A stretch of DNA of 64,000 bases, from the NCBI RefSeq assembly GCF_007829875.1, contig NZ_VIWV01000001.1, positions 2,202,501 through 2,266,500 of the forward strand, read 5' to 3'. The position numbers and the translations under genes are program-made. Source of the stretch: Streptomyces capillispiralis (GTDB lineage: Bacteria; Actinomycetota; Actinomycetes; Streptomycetales; Streptomycetaceae). The stretch's first letter is position 1. Every line of letters begins with the position of its first letter. The notes beneath the pieces were generated by a model. The model saw only the letters and a program-made list of their open reading frames with translations, searched no databases and was not told where the DNA came from. This document shows positions 20,470-29,800 of the stretch, one piece after another.

Positions 20470-22725
20470 GTGTTGGACTTCGAGAAACTACTCAACGCAC
20501 GCCTGGGCAGTCTCAAGGACGCCGTCGACGACTGGACGGAGACGGTCAAGAAGCTGGAAAAGCTGGAGGACCAGGCCGCCAGGGGCCTGTTGAAGAAGGC
20601 CGGAAAGGCCGACTGGTCGGGCGAGAACGCCGGCATCACGTTGCCCTTCGTGAAGAAGACCGCCAAGGAGTTCGGGGACGCCGCGAAGGAGGCGCAGAGC
20701 ATCCGGAACGTCCTGCGCGACGCACTGGGTGAGTTCAAGGCGGCGAAGAAGGCGCTCCAGGAGGTCGTCGAAGCGGCGCACGGCAAGGGCCTTCACATCG
20801 GTGCGGACGGCACCGTCGGCTACCTGGTTCACCCGAGCCGGCGCAGTAAGGACTTCTCCGGGCCGGAACCCGCCGAAGCGGACTTCGAAAAGGCAAGGAG
20901 CGCCATCAAGGCAGCGCTGGACAGGGCCAACGATGCCGACGAGATCGCGTCTCGGGCTCTGCGCGCCTTGGTGGGCAAGGACAAGCACAACTTCTCCGGC
21001 ACGGACTACGACTCTCTCAAGCAGGCGGGCAAGGCGCAGGATGCCCAGGACGCCAGGGCAGCCGCCAAGATCGTCGCCAAGGGGGACGACGCCTCGCCCG
21101 AGGAGATCGCCCGCCTGAACAGGTACTTCAAGGACAACAGGGGCGACCAGTACTTCGCCGAACGCTTCGCCCTCGAGGTGGGAGTCAAGGGCAACCTCGA
21201 GTACTGGGCCGACATGGGCGACCCGAGCGACGGTTCGAGGCTGGGAGTGGACCACGCCAAGGACCTCAAGGAGCTTCAGAAGAACTGGAGCCTCACACTG
21301 GCCGCCGCGACGCACTCGGACAGCGCTGAGATGACGCGCTGGAAGTCGGAGATGGTCAAGGCCGGTGACGACGTCATCCAGACCCGGGGTACATCGGCGT
21401 ACGGCTTCCAGGTGATGAGCAACCTCATGCGCCACGGCGCGTACGAGACGAAGTTCCTCCGGGACTTCGGTGACGCTGTCGTCGTCGCGGAGCGGCGCAT
21501 GACCGGGGACGGAAGGATCTCCTCGGGGCTGGCCTGGGGCTCCGGGCTGGCGATGGCGCCCAAGCTGAACTGGGACGGCAAGGACACGGGTTCGGATCCC
21601 ATGGCCGGCTTCATGGAGGCACTCGGCCACAATCCGAAGGCGTCACTGGAGTTCTTCGACCGCTCGACGAAGCTGGACGGCGAAAAGCTCAGCAACTGGG
21701 ACTACTTCGTCGGCCAGGGCAAGGACGCGCGGGATTGGCCGGTGGACGGTGACGGGAAGCCGCAAGGCTACGCCAACCTTGGTCATGCCCTCGAATCAGC
21801 CACTCTCGGCTACGCCTATGACGCGGAAGATCCCAGCATCCCTCCGTTGAAGACCGAGCAACAGATCGAGTCCCGAGAGGCCAGGACCGAACTGATGTCG
21901 AAGATCGTGAGCAACTACAACTCTGCCGACGCGATCGACAAACAGCCCGGGATGATGGAAAGCCTGTCGAGGATGGCGGCAGGCCACATCGACAGCCTCA
22001 ACTACTCGGCCGCTGACTTCGGTGGCAGCAGTGACAGAAACGGCCGCGATGATCGCTTCGGTCACGAAAAGAACCATCTCGTCGACTTTGGCCCCACGCA
22101 AACAACGAACTTCCTACGAGCACTGGCCGGGGACGAAGAGGCATACAACACGCTCTCTTCGGCACAGCAAGCTTATGGAACCAGCGTCATGGCCGCTCAA
22201 GGTGACGACCACGGTGATGTGAAGCGCGTCGCGATGCACAGCATCATGATGCATGGAACACTCGATCAAGCCCGTTTCGAGAGCATCGGGCAGGAATTCG
22301 CAAATCAGAAGGAGGCTGCGAACCGAGAACTTGAGAAGCAGGGAGCCTGGCGCACATTCGCCGCAGGTGCCGTTATCGGCACCACCGTGGGAGTGGCCTC
22401 TGAGCTGATCATCCCCACGCGTGCCGCTGCAGCCATCGCAGTTCCCCTTGCTTTCGAGGTGGCTGGCGGAGCAGCTGAAACATACATGTCGAACCAGACA
22501 CTCGACTGGCTCAAAGAGAACGAGTTCGACAATAAAAATGAGGCCCTCGAAGGAATCGAAAAAGCGAAATCCACTGGCCAGTACAACGCCATGATTCCAC
22601 TGCTTAATTACGCAGAGACACAAGACTTGCCCGAAGATGACATCTGGGACCTCTCCGCAGAGGCGGAAAGATCCTACAACGACGGCCGTGCCCGTAGCGA
22701 TACCAAGGACATCCGAGGTTACTGA
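20470..22725 (+). CDS. Large helical LXG/WXG-like protein, possible T7SS effector
   Basis: 751 aa. The N-terminal 200 residues are coiled-coil-rich with a W-S-G turn at 49-51 (KADWSGENAG), similar in layout to LXG/WXG secreted proteins; it may belong to a large actinobacterial family of unknown function (I think DUF6571, not verified). A hydrophobic stretch near residues 630-675 (FAAGAVIGTTVGVASELI) could span or insert into membrane. No catalytic motif is recognised. Base composition falls toward the 3' end: 22501-22560 has 28 G/C of 60, against 36 of 60 in 21121-21180. GTG at 20470 is used; a TTG follows directly. The stop shares its A with the next ATG. Confidence 0.7.
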   Translation: MLDFEKLLNARLGSLKDAVDDWTETVKKLEKLEDQAARGLLKKAGKADWSGENAGITLPFVKKTAKEFGDAAKEAQSIRNVLRDALGEFKAAKKALQEVVEAAHGKGLHIGADGTVGYLVHPSRRSKDFSGPEPAEADFEKARSAIKAALDRANDADEIASRALRALVGKDKHNFSGTDYDSLKQAGKAQDAQDARAAAKIVAKGDDASPEEIARLNRYFKDNRGDQYFAERFALEVGVKGNLEYWADMGDPSDGSRLGVDHAKDLKELQKNWSLTLAAATHSDSAEMTRWKSEMVKAGDDVIQTRGTSAYGFQVMSNLMRHGAYETKFLRDFGDAVVVAERRMTGDGRISSGLAWGSGLAMAPKLNWDGKDTGSDPMAGFMEALGHNPKASLEFFDRSTKLDGEKLSNWDYFVGQGKDARDWPVDGDGKPQGYANLGHALESATLGYAYDAEDPSIPPLKTEQQIESREARTELMSKIVSNYNSADAIDKQPGMMESLSRMAAGHIDSLNYSAADFGGSSDRNGRDDRFGHEKNHLVDFGPTQTTNFLRALAGDEEAYNTLSSAQQAYGTSVMAAQGDDHGDVKRVAMHSIMMHGTLDQARFESIGQEFANQKEAANRELEKQGAWRTFAAGAVIGTTVGVASELIIPTRAAAAIAVPLAFEVAGGAAETYMSNQTLDWLKENEFDNKNEALEGIEKAKSTGQYNAMIPLLNYAETQDLPEDDIWDLSAEAERSYNDGRARSDTKDIRGY

Positions 22726-23381
22726 TGAAGCGAATCGCCGCCATCCCCGTGATCCTAGCTTCTCTCGCCTTTTCAGTGACATCGTGTTCGCCTGGAACGG
22801 GCGAACCGCATTCGGCTCCTGACGGCTGTGAAGAAGTACTCGGCGCCTCTGGGATCAAGTGGGTGAATGACCATGCTACCGGAGACACCGGCGAGACCAT
22901 CGAAAGATCCACGATGAGCCTGAAGGAGAGTCGCGAAGAATACCTCAAGCAGATGCAGTCCTGGGACCCTGAGGGCACCCATTGGTCATCTGAGCTCTGC
23001 ACGATGAGTAAGTCCGGCGCCGGGAAAAACGCAGTATTGAGGATAGAGTTCGGCCCTTCTTCCACCCCCTTCGATTTCGACTCGAAAGGCAGCGAAGGAA
23101 CCACCACACTCGTGAATTCCGACGTGCGACTTCATCAGGTGAAGGATCACCGCGAGGTCACGCACTACGGCATCTACGTCAAGTGCAAGATGCCGGGCAC
23201 TCCGCCACATCAGGCAAGCAGGACACCACTCGCCGGTGTATTGACCGACACTCTGACCGAGAACACGTCTACCGAAGCCCATGTGACCTACCTGTTGCGA
23301 TCCACGCGAGCAGTGGTAAAAAGCCTGGAGTGTGAGAACAAGCCTACCGTACCCGTAAGTTACCCTGCACCGAAGCAGTAG
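22725..23381 (+). CDS. Lipoprotein, possible immunity partner of the 751-aa protein
   Basis: 218 aa. Basic N-terminus, hydrophobic stretch and a lipobox-like SVTSC with Cys21 as the predicted lipidated residue. The rest is a soluble extracytoplasmic domain with a few further Cys residues and no recognised family. Its ATG overlaps the stop of the 751-aa gene (TGATG), so they are translated together. A surface lipoprotein coupled to a possible secreted effector is what an immunity protein against an extracytoplasmic toxin would look like; this is inference. Its base composition is low for the genome. Confidence 0.7.
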   Translation: MKRIAAIPVILASLAFSVTSCSPGTGEPHSAPDGCEEVLGASGIKWVNDHATGDTGETIERSTMSLKESREEYLKQMQSWDPEGTHWSSELCTMSKSGAGKNAVLRIEFGPSSTPFDFDSKGSEGTTTLVNSDVRLHQVKDHREVTHYGIYVKCKMPGTPPHQASRTPLAGVLTDTLTENTSTEAHVTYLLRSTRAVVKSLECENKPTVPVSYPAPKQ

Positions 23382-23431
23382 GCCTGTCCGACCGATGCTC
23401 GAATGCAGGGCCTGCGAGCCCCTGTGCTTCA

Positions 23432-23684
23432 ATGATGAAATCTACTGGGGAGGAGTACCCAGTTCCTCCTAATCCTGTCGAGCGTCCACTCGACTCGAGT
23501 ATGGGCATCTCTCACCACGCCTTCGGACTCGCCCATCAGGATTCGGAACTCCAGAAGAGTGCTGAAGCCTTCCGGCCTCAATCAGGCCGAGGTCGAGGCC
23601 GCAGTTCGCGAAGGTCACTTCAAAGGCAACGACCGCACCCGTTCCGTTCTGCACGAGTATCGAGGCAATAGGCACAAGGCGTGA
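23432..23684 (+). pseudogene. Small gene broken by a one-base insertion
   Basis: Frame 1 opens at ATGATGAAA (23432) and reads sensibly to ...LQKSAEAF at 23572, after which its codons end mostly in A/T and it stops at 23671. If one C of TTCCGG (23573) is dropped, the reading continues GLNQAEVEAAVREG...VLHEYRGNRHKA and ends at TGA 23682-23684, with mostly G/C in third positions. The joined product is about 83 aa. Either the gene is a real frameshift mutant or there is a sequencing error at this C run. No family is recognised. Confidence 0.55.
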
Positions 23685-23714
23685 CGCAAGGTCCGGGATG
23701 ATCGGAAGAATCAG

Positions 23715-24356
23715 GTGACGAAAATGAGTGGGCGTCGGTTGCTGGTCATCATGTCAGCCGGTGCCTTGGCGGTCGTGGGTGTCGGATTGAGCGTGTGGGC
23801 CACTGCCTTCAGAGACGACACGAAAGAACTGAGGGCTTCGGAGACATGCAACGAAGGCGTCTTCTCTGCGAACGTCGAGCCCCTGGAGCGGCTTGTCTCA
23901 CCTGACTCGCCGTTCGCATCGGACTGGTCCCGCAAAGCATCCGACAGCTCGCTGCTGCTCACGTGCGTGAATGCGACCGATCACGCATTTGTCAAGATGA
24001 CTGCAGAGTTGAAGGACGGCTCCATCGATGAATGGCGGTCGCAGCTGAAGAGGCCCGATGGGGCTGACACTTTTTACTTCGACGTGGGCACGGAAGCGGT
24101 AGTCTGGAATCGACAGGCAGCTGTGTACGCCGAATGCAAGCCTCATTCGGTAGGGTCGAGCCATACGGCCGGTATGGACAGCCCGTACCTGTCCGTACTC
24201 GTTCGCGCCGGCGGATCGGCCGCTGAAGAGAAGAACAGCACGCAGCGCCAGGACCTCGCCCACTTGGCCAGTCGCATGTTTTTCGAAGCACAATTGCAGA
24301 CCGGATGTCAGCAGGATTTCGTCGCCCCGTCGGGCCCACCTCGCATGACAAAATAA
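23715..24356 (+). CDS. Membrane-anchored extracytoplasmic protein, unknown function
   Basis: 213 aa. An N-terminal helix (about residues 8-30, LLVIMSAGALAVVGVGLSVWA) is either a signal anchor or an uncleaved signal. The remaining 180 residues are soluble, with a few Cys (ETCNEG, LLLTCVN, YAECKPH, TGCQQD) that could pair outside the cell. GTG at 23715 has GGAAG upstream; an ATG at 23724 is possible. It resembles the preceding lipoprotein in general layout and low G+C, so it may be another immunity or orphan cargo gene. No family recognised. Confidence 0.65.
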   Translation: MTKMSGRRLLVIMSAGALAVVGVGLSVWATAFRDDTKELRASETCNEGVFSANVEPLERLVSPDSPFASDWSRKASDSSLLLTCVNATDHAFVKMTAELKDGSIDEWRSQLKRPDGADTFYFDVGTEAVVWNRQAAVYAECKPHSVGSSHTAGMDSPYLSVLVRAGGSAAEEKNSTQRQDLAHLASRMFFEAQLQTGCQQDFVAPSGPPRMTK

Positions 24357-24435
24357 CGTGCATCGCCATGCGCGGAACCTGAACTGATCTCCGCGGGCGT
24401 CTCATAGCAGCTGACCTTGCGCTTCCACCAAGCGG

Positions 24436-24570
24436 GCCGATATCGCGGTGCTGCGGGCCGAGTCGGCCGTGTTCGGGCCGGTCGCCTCCGACCTGACCGT
24501 CTCCCGGCTCGTCGACACCCTCGCCGCCGGCGGGATACTGGCCCCGACCGCCCTCCGCGCCGCCCGCGCC
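24436..24570 (+). pseudogene. Transposase fragment, IS1380 type
   Basis: Translates as ADIAVLRAESAVFGPVAS... followed by DLTVSRLVDTLAAGG, the N-terminal region I recognise from IS1380-family transposases of Streptomyces. About 45 codons remain with no start and no C-terminus. It ends six bases before the stop codon of the convergent serine hydrolase gene. A second fragment from the same transposase region lies at 25977. Confidence 0.6.
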
Positions 24571-24575
24571 CCTGG

Positions 24576-25832
24576 TCACCCGCGCTTACGGTCGCCGCAC
24601 ACCGCCCGGTCCAGCAGGCGGACCGCGGCCTCCGCCTGCTCGAGGAGGCGCTTCTCGTCACCGAAGCGCGTGGTGAAGGCAGCGGCCGCGGCCGATACCC
24701 GGCCGTCGGGCGTGACGGCGGTCTCGGAGGCGGTGCCGAAGGAGGTGCCGCCGTGGTACCAGATCCCGCCCCCGCAGCCCTCGGCCGGGCGCCAGGCGAG
24801 GCCGAGCCCGTAGCGGGTCCTGTTGTCGGTGGCGTAGCCGGGCGCCGGGACGGTGGTGCGCATCTGCTCCAGCTGCTCCGGCGGCAGCAGCCGGCCGCCC
24901 ATCAGGGCGCGCAGGAAGGTGTTCATGTCGCGGGTGGTGCTGATGATGCCGCCGTCCGCGCCGCCGCCCACGGCCAGCGTGGTGTCGGTGAGGTCGTCCC
25001 GGCCGGGGAACTGCGTGTACCCGGCGGCCGTCGGCATCGGCACGTACGGCGAGGTGTCCGGTATCAGCGTGCGGCGCAGCCCCAGCGGCTCGATGATCCG
25101 GTCGTGCACCTCCTGCGCCCAGGGGTTGCCAGTGGCCTTCTCGATGACCATCCCGAGCAGCACGTAGTTGGTGTTGGAGTACGCCCACTGCGTCTCGGCG
25201 CCCGGATCGTCCGCGTCCGGCAGCCAGCCGGGGGCGCGCTCCATCGCCATGGCGACCTGCTCCTCGGGGGTCTGCGAGCGGAACCGCTGTGCGTGGAAGC
25301 GCTCGGGTGTCAGCTCCGCCGGGTCCTCGAAGGCGATGTCCGTGTAGTTGGCCAGGCCGCTGGTGTGCTGGAGCAGGTTGCGCAGGGTGATGCGGCTGCC
25401 GTCGTTGCCGTTGCCGGCCACCACCCCGGGCAGCCACTGCTCAACGGTGTCGTCCAGGCTCAGTGTGTCCTCGCCGACGAGCTGGAGCGTGGCCACGGCC
25501 GTGAAGGTCTTGGTGTCGCTGCCGATGCGGTAGTAGGCGTCGAAGGGCACCCGGCCCCCGTCCTTCAGGCTCGCGGTGCCGGACCGGGCCTTCGTCTCGC
25601 GCCCGGCCGCGTCCCGGGCGAGCACCGTCAGCCCGGTGGCTCCCGTGTCCCGTACCGCGTCCGCGTCCCGCTGCAGCCGCGACCGCGCGTCCCCGCCGCC
25701 GGCGTCCATGGCCTCGGCCGTGGTGCCCGGCCCGAGAAGCGATGCGGTCCCGATCGTGGCGACCCCGGCCAGGGCCAGCCCCGCACGCCACCGTCCGGAC
25801 CGGCCCCACCGGGTACTCTTCGTCATCTCCAT
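24576..25832 (-). CDS. Serine hydrolase, beta-lactamase / DD-peptidase family
   Basis: 418 aa secreted enzyme of the R61-type D-alanyl-D-alanine carboxypeptidase / class C beta-lactamase fold. Twin-Arg-poor signal peptide to about residue 41 (TTAEA). All three active-site elements are present: S105-D-T-K108, Y218-S-N220 and H360-G-G362. The substrate cannot be told from sequence (peptidoglycan stem peptide, D-amino-acid peptide or other ester/amide). It is the only minus-strand gene between mycP1 and the RHS operon and is bracketed by two transposase fragments, so it may have arrived by transposition. Confidence 0.9.
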   Translation of the reverse strand: MEMTKSTRWGRSGRWRAGLALAGVATIGTASLLGPGTTAEAMDAGGGDARSRLQRDADAVRDTGATGLTVLARDAAGRETKARSGTASLKDGGRVPFDAYYRIGSDTKTFTAVATLQLVGEDTLSLDDTVEQWLPGVVAGNGNDGSRITLRNLLQHTSGLANYTDIAFEDPAELTPERFHAQRFRSQTPEEQVAMAMERAPGWLPDADDPGAETQWAYSNTNYVLLGMVIEKATGNPWAQEVHDRIIEPLGLRRTLIPDTSPYVPMPTAAGYTQFPGRDDLTDTTLAVGGGADGGIISTTRDMNTFLRALMGGRLLPPEQLEQMRTTVPAPGYATDNRTRYGLGLAWRPAEGCGGGIWYHGGTSFGTASETAVTPDGRVSAAAAAFTTRFGDEKRLLEQAEAAVRLLDRAVCGDRKRG

Positions 25833-25976
25833 GGCCGAAACGCTACGGAAGGCCGGTGCCCCGGACCATCCAGCTGGCTACCCGGTCGGGGGTGGTGCTG
25901 GCCCCCTAACCACCCGGCGGCCACCGCCCGCCTTGCCGCACCCCCTGCTGATTGTTCCGGTGAGAAGCAGCAACGC

Positions 25977-26316
25977 GTGATGGTGCGTTCTGAGAGGGCC
26001 TTCGATCTGTCCCATCCGTGTGTCCGCGTCGAGGGCAGCGGGCGCGGAGTGGTTGCGCAGGCCGGCGCGGTGCCGCTGGTCGAGACGGTCCGCAGGACCG
26101 GTTTGGATGCGGCGATATCGGCGGCGCTTGAGCCGTGGCGCGAGACTCGGGCGGTGCACGACCCGGGCAAGATCCTGCTGGAGCTGGATGTGGCGCTCGC
26201 GGTGGCGCTGGGCGGGGACTGCCTGGCCGATGTCGGACTGCTGCGTGCCGAGCCGGCCGTGTGCGGACCGGTCGCCTCGGACCCGACGGTCTTCCGGCTC
26301 GTCGACACCTCGCCGC
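25977..26316 (+). pseudogene. Transposase N-terminal fragment, IS1380 type
   Basis: Opens with GTG-ATG-GTG and reads MVRSERAFDLSHP, VVAQAGAVPLVETVRRTGLD and CLADVGLLRAEPAVCGPVAS, the first third of an IS1380-family (DDE) transposase. The frame stays open beyond RLVDT, but homology to the family, as I remember it, stops near 26316. The catalytic domain is missing. It resembles the fragment at 24436 but is not identical, so these are two old copies or two pieces of diverged elements. Confidence 0.65.
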
Positions 26317-26514
26317 CGGGGGTGCCCCTGTGTGTTTGGTCAACGGATCACAGTCGCGTTGTCGGCGATCCGGTGGTCTGGGCGCCGATCCGTCGGATCG
26401 CCGGAACGCTCGATAAGGCGCTTCCCGAGCGGAGCACGCTACGTCACGAACCAATCAGCTTCCTCCCTAAATTCATGACTTCCGTTGGGTTACTGCGTGC
26501 TACGCCTGTGGCAC
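26317..26514. other. Non-coding debris between transposase fragment and immunity gene
   Basis: No gene is supported. The stretch links a truncated transposase to the 3' end of the immunity gene. It lacks consistent codon bias in any frame and is probably remnant insertion-element DNA plus the RHS operon 3' end. No terminator hairpin was found by eye. Confidence 0.35.
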
Positions 26515-26829
26515 TTACTGGCCTGGGGTTTTCTGCTCTTCGGAGACCAGCACCACTCCGCGCGCCAGGATCGTCACCCCCGGCCCAGAGAAGACGACCT
26601 TCGCATTGTGAGGTGGATCAATGAAATCCACCCTCGCGCCGTAACGATAGATCTCTTCGAGCGTGACGTGCTGGTCAGCTTCAGCGGCGTCCGAAGGTGG
26701 AGCCGTCGTGAATTGATGGCCGGGGCGAACTACACCGCCTACGCAACGAACGACACAGACGGTGGAGTCACCCAGCCTTTCTTCGATTGAATGGATCTGC
26801 AATTTCCCTGACATGAACTCAGGTTCCAT
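26515..26829 (-). CDS. Candidate immunity protein, translation-factor domain II-like
   Basis: 104 aa, immediately downstream of and overlapping the RHS toxin gene by 11 bases (the ATG at 26829 lies inside the last RHS codons). GGAG precedes it at usable distance; a second ATG at 26814 is possible. The pattern VVRCVGGVVRPGHQF ... VTLEEIYRYG ... KVVFSGPGV ... RGVVLVSEE resembles the second beta-barrel domain of EF-Tu/IF2-type GTPases (compare V-x-G-x-V-x-x-G and a final RG-x-VL). No GTPase domain is attached. Position and coupling mark it as the toxin's immunity gene; the fold call is by eye. Confidence 0.7.
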   Translation of the reverse strand: MEPEFMSGKLQIHSIEERLGDSTVCVVRCVGGVVRPGHQFTTAPPSDAAEADQHVTLEEIYRYGARVDFIDPPHNAKVVFSGPGVTILARGVVLVSEEQKTPGQ

Positions 26830-29800
26830 TCTTGTATGCCTCCGCAACGAAATTGGCTATCTGATCAGGCGTGAGCTTGGGTATGTCCCACTGAAGTGCG
26901 TCGCTGATTCCTTCATATGATTTCACTCGCGGTACATGTATACCCATCCCTTTGAGAATGTCGTGAGCAACGTCCACCGGGAGTTGGACGCTTGCCCGTC
27001 GGCCCAGTTCAGAAGCGTGCAGTCTGACGGCGACCTCGGCCTCGGCTCGAATGTACCCCGTCTCCAGCTGGACGCCTTCCAGTGCGCTCCGCGGAATCAC
27101 CTGAACCACGGCCTCTCCGAATTGTTCCGAGTGTCTGGCGAAAGCTGTGGCCACACCCGGGTCGGTGGAGGTGGGTGTGAATCCTGAGTTTTGTGTTCCC
27201 TCACTGGCGTTGAAGCCCAGAGTCGTTCCTCGGAACAGATGCTCCTCATTGGGGCATCCCGCAGGTGCGAGCCCCAGGGGGTCGAACCACATATGCGGAT
27301 TCGGGATGTAAGCGCGCGGATTCGGTGCCGGTGCCAGGCCCAGCGGATCCGGCGTCACATAGCGGGCCGTTTCCGGGTCGTAGTGGCGGAAGTAGTTGTA
27401 GTGGAGGCCCGTTTCGGGGTCGTAGTACTGGCCGGGGAAGCGGAGGGGGGTGTAAGTCGGGCTGTCGGCCGGCCAGGTGGTCGTGCCCCAGAGGGTGCTG
27501 CGGGTGCGCCAGGCGGTGTTGCCCTCGTCGTCGATCAGCTCCGTTGGGGTGCCGACGAGGTCGGTGACGATGGCGAAGAAGCGGGAGTCGATTTCCTGCT
27601 GAGGGGCGTCGGCGGCGGTGAGGCGCTCGGTCTGGGCGATGGGGTGGAAGCCCCGGTGGTCCCAGGTCAGGGTGACCGGGTGGGACAGGGCCGGGGAGGT
27701 CGTCGTCTGTTCGCAGAGGGTGGTGCCGTCCCAGGTGAAGCGCACCTCCTCCGTGATCGTCTCGCCGTCCTCCGCCAGGCGGAGTTTGGCCGTGCGGCGG
27801 CCCAGGGGGTCGTAGGTGTAGCGCCAGCGGGTGCCGTCGGGGGTGGTCACCGAGGTGAGGCGGTCTTCCGTGTCCCACTCGTAGTGCCAGGTGTCCGGCT
27901 TGCGGGAGAGGCGGGTCTTCTGACGCAGGACGATGCGGCCCAGGGAGTCGTGTTCGTAGCGGACGCGGCCGGCGCGGGTGATGCGGGTGCCGGTGTAGGC
28001 GCGTACGCCGGTGGCTTCCTGACCGGGGTGGGACGTCGGCCAGGAGGCCTGTGTCTGGTTGCCGGCCTCGTCGTAGGCGTACCGCTCCGTCCAGTTCTCG
28101 GCGTGCACCGCCGTCACGCGGCCCGCCGCGTCCAGGTCGAAGCGGCGCTCGCCGGTGAGTTGGTCGTCGATGCGGACCAGGGCTCCGTCGGCGCGGTAGG
28201 TGTAGGCGCGGTGCTGGAGGGAGCGGCCGTCGGTGCCGGTCACCGACTGGGATGTGAGGCGGCCCAGGGGGTCGAAGGTGTGCTCCAGGGTGACCGTTTC
28301 GCCTATGCGGCGGGTCAGTTCGCGGCCCGCCGGGTCGTAGGTGAAGTCGATCGCGCGGCCCGAGGCCGTCATGCCGGTGCGGCGGCCCGCCGGGTCGTAG
28401 GTCCACGTCGTGGTCGCGCCGGTCGGGGTGGTGCGGCCCGTGCGGCGGCCGAGGTCGTCGTAGGCGTGGGTCAGGGTGCGGTCGTCGACCGTCTCGGAGA
28501 GGGTGCGGCCGTGGGCGTCCCGCTGGATCGTCAGGGTCGCGCCGTCCGGAGCGGTGGCCTCCGCCAGTTGGTCGGTGACGTCGTAGGTGTACGTCGTGGT
28601 GCCGTCGGCGGTGTGCTTGCGGGTCACCTGGCCCAGGGCGTTGCGTTCGTACGACAGGGTCCGGGCCAGGGCGTCGCCGCGGGACGTCAGGCGGCCCGCC
28701 GCGTCGTACGAGTACGTGAGGGTGCGGTCGTCGAAGTCGGTTTCCGCGGTCAGTCGGCCGGCCGGGTCGTAGGTGTAGCGCCAGGTGAGGCCCTGTGGGT
28801 TGGTGACCTTCGTGAGGTTGAGTTCCGTGTCGTGTTCGAACTCGTGGCGCACGCCGTCCGGTCCCGTGCGGGCCGTCAGCAGGTCGAAGTGGGTGTACTC
28901 GAAGCGGGTTGTGCCGCCGAGCCGGTCGGTGTGGGTGGTGCAGTTGCCCTCGCCGTCGTAGGTCCACGACTCGGTGGTGCCGTCGGCGGCGGTGCGGCGG
29001 GCCAGGCGGCCCTCCACAGTCCATGCGAGGCGGGTCACGGCACCAGTGGGGTCGGTGATGGTGACGGGCCGGCCGAAGGTGTCGCGTTCGTACGACGTCG
29101 TCGCGCCGAGCGGGTCGGTGATGCGGACGGGGAGGCCGGCGTCGTCGCAGACGACGGTCGTGGTGTGGCCCAGGGGATCGGTGACAGCTGTCAGGTGGCC
29201 GCGCTCGTCGTGGGCGAAGCGGGTGGTGTGGCCCGTGGGTGTGGTGACGGTGGTTCTGTTGCCCCGGTCGTCGTAGGTCTGGTGGGTGGTCGTGCCGTCC
29301 GTGTTCCAGACGTTCACGGGGAGGTGGAGGGCGTTGTACTCCGCCCGGGACACGCGGCCGTCCGGGCGGATCACCGAGGTGAGGTTGCCTGCCTCGTCGT
29401 AGGTGAGGTGCGTCGTGTGGCCCAGGGGGTCGGTGCGGGAGAGCAGGCGGTTGTGGTGGTCCCGTTCGAAGCGGGTGATCGCGCCGAGGGGGTCGGTCTC
29501 GGCGACCACCTGGCACCGGTCGTCGACGAGGTAGCGGCGGACGTGGCCCGACCCGGTGGTGGCCGTGGTGATGCGCAGCCCGGTGTCGAGGGCGCGTTCG
29601 CCGTAGTGGAGGCGCAGGGTCATGTGGCCCTCGGTGCCGCCTTCGGCGACACAGCGGTCACGGTCGTCGTATGCGTAGGTGTAGCCGCGGTCGTTGGTGT
29701 CGGTCCAGGAGGTGATGCGGCCGGCCGGGTCGTAGGTGAAGCGCAGGGGGCGGCCGGAGGAGTTGGTGACCTCGGTGAGGTCACCGTCCGGCGAGTAGCC

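Noticed and set aside
23715..24356. Assignment of this membrane protein as a definite immunity protein
   Set aside because: Only context and composition suggest it; no overlap with a toxin gene and no recognised fold, so it is left as unknown.
26317..26514. Possible second transposase end on the minus strand reading toward a TGA near 26330
   Set aside because: Only a few codons look sensible and no family could be recognised.
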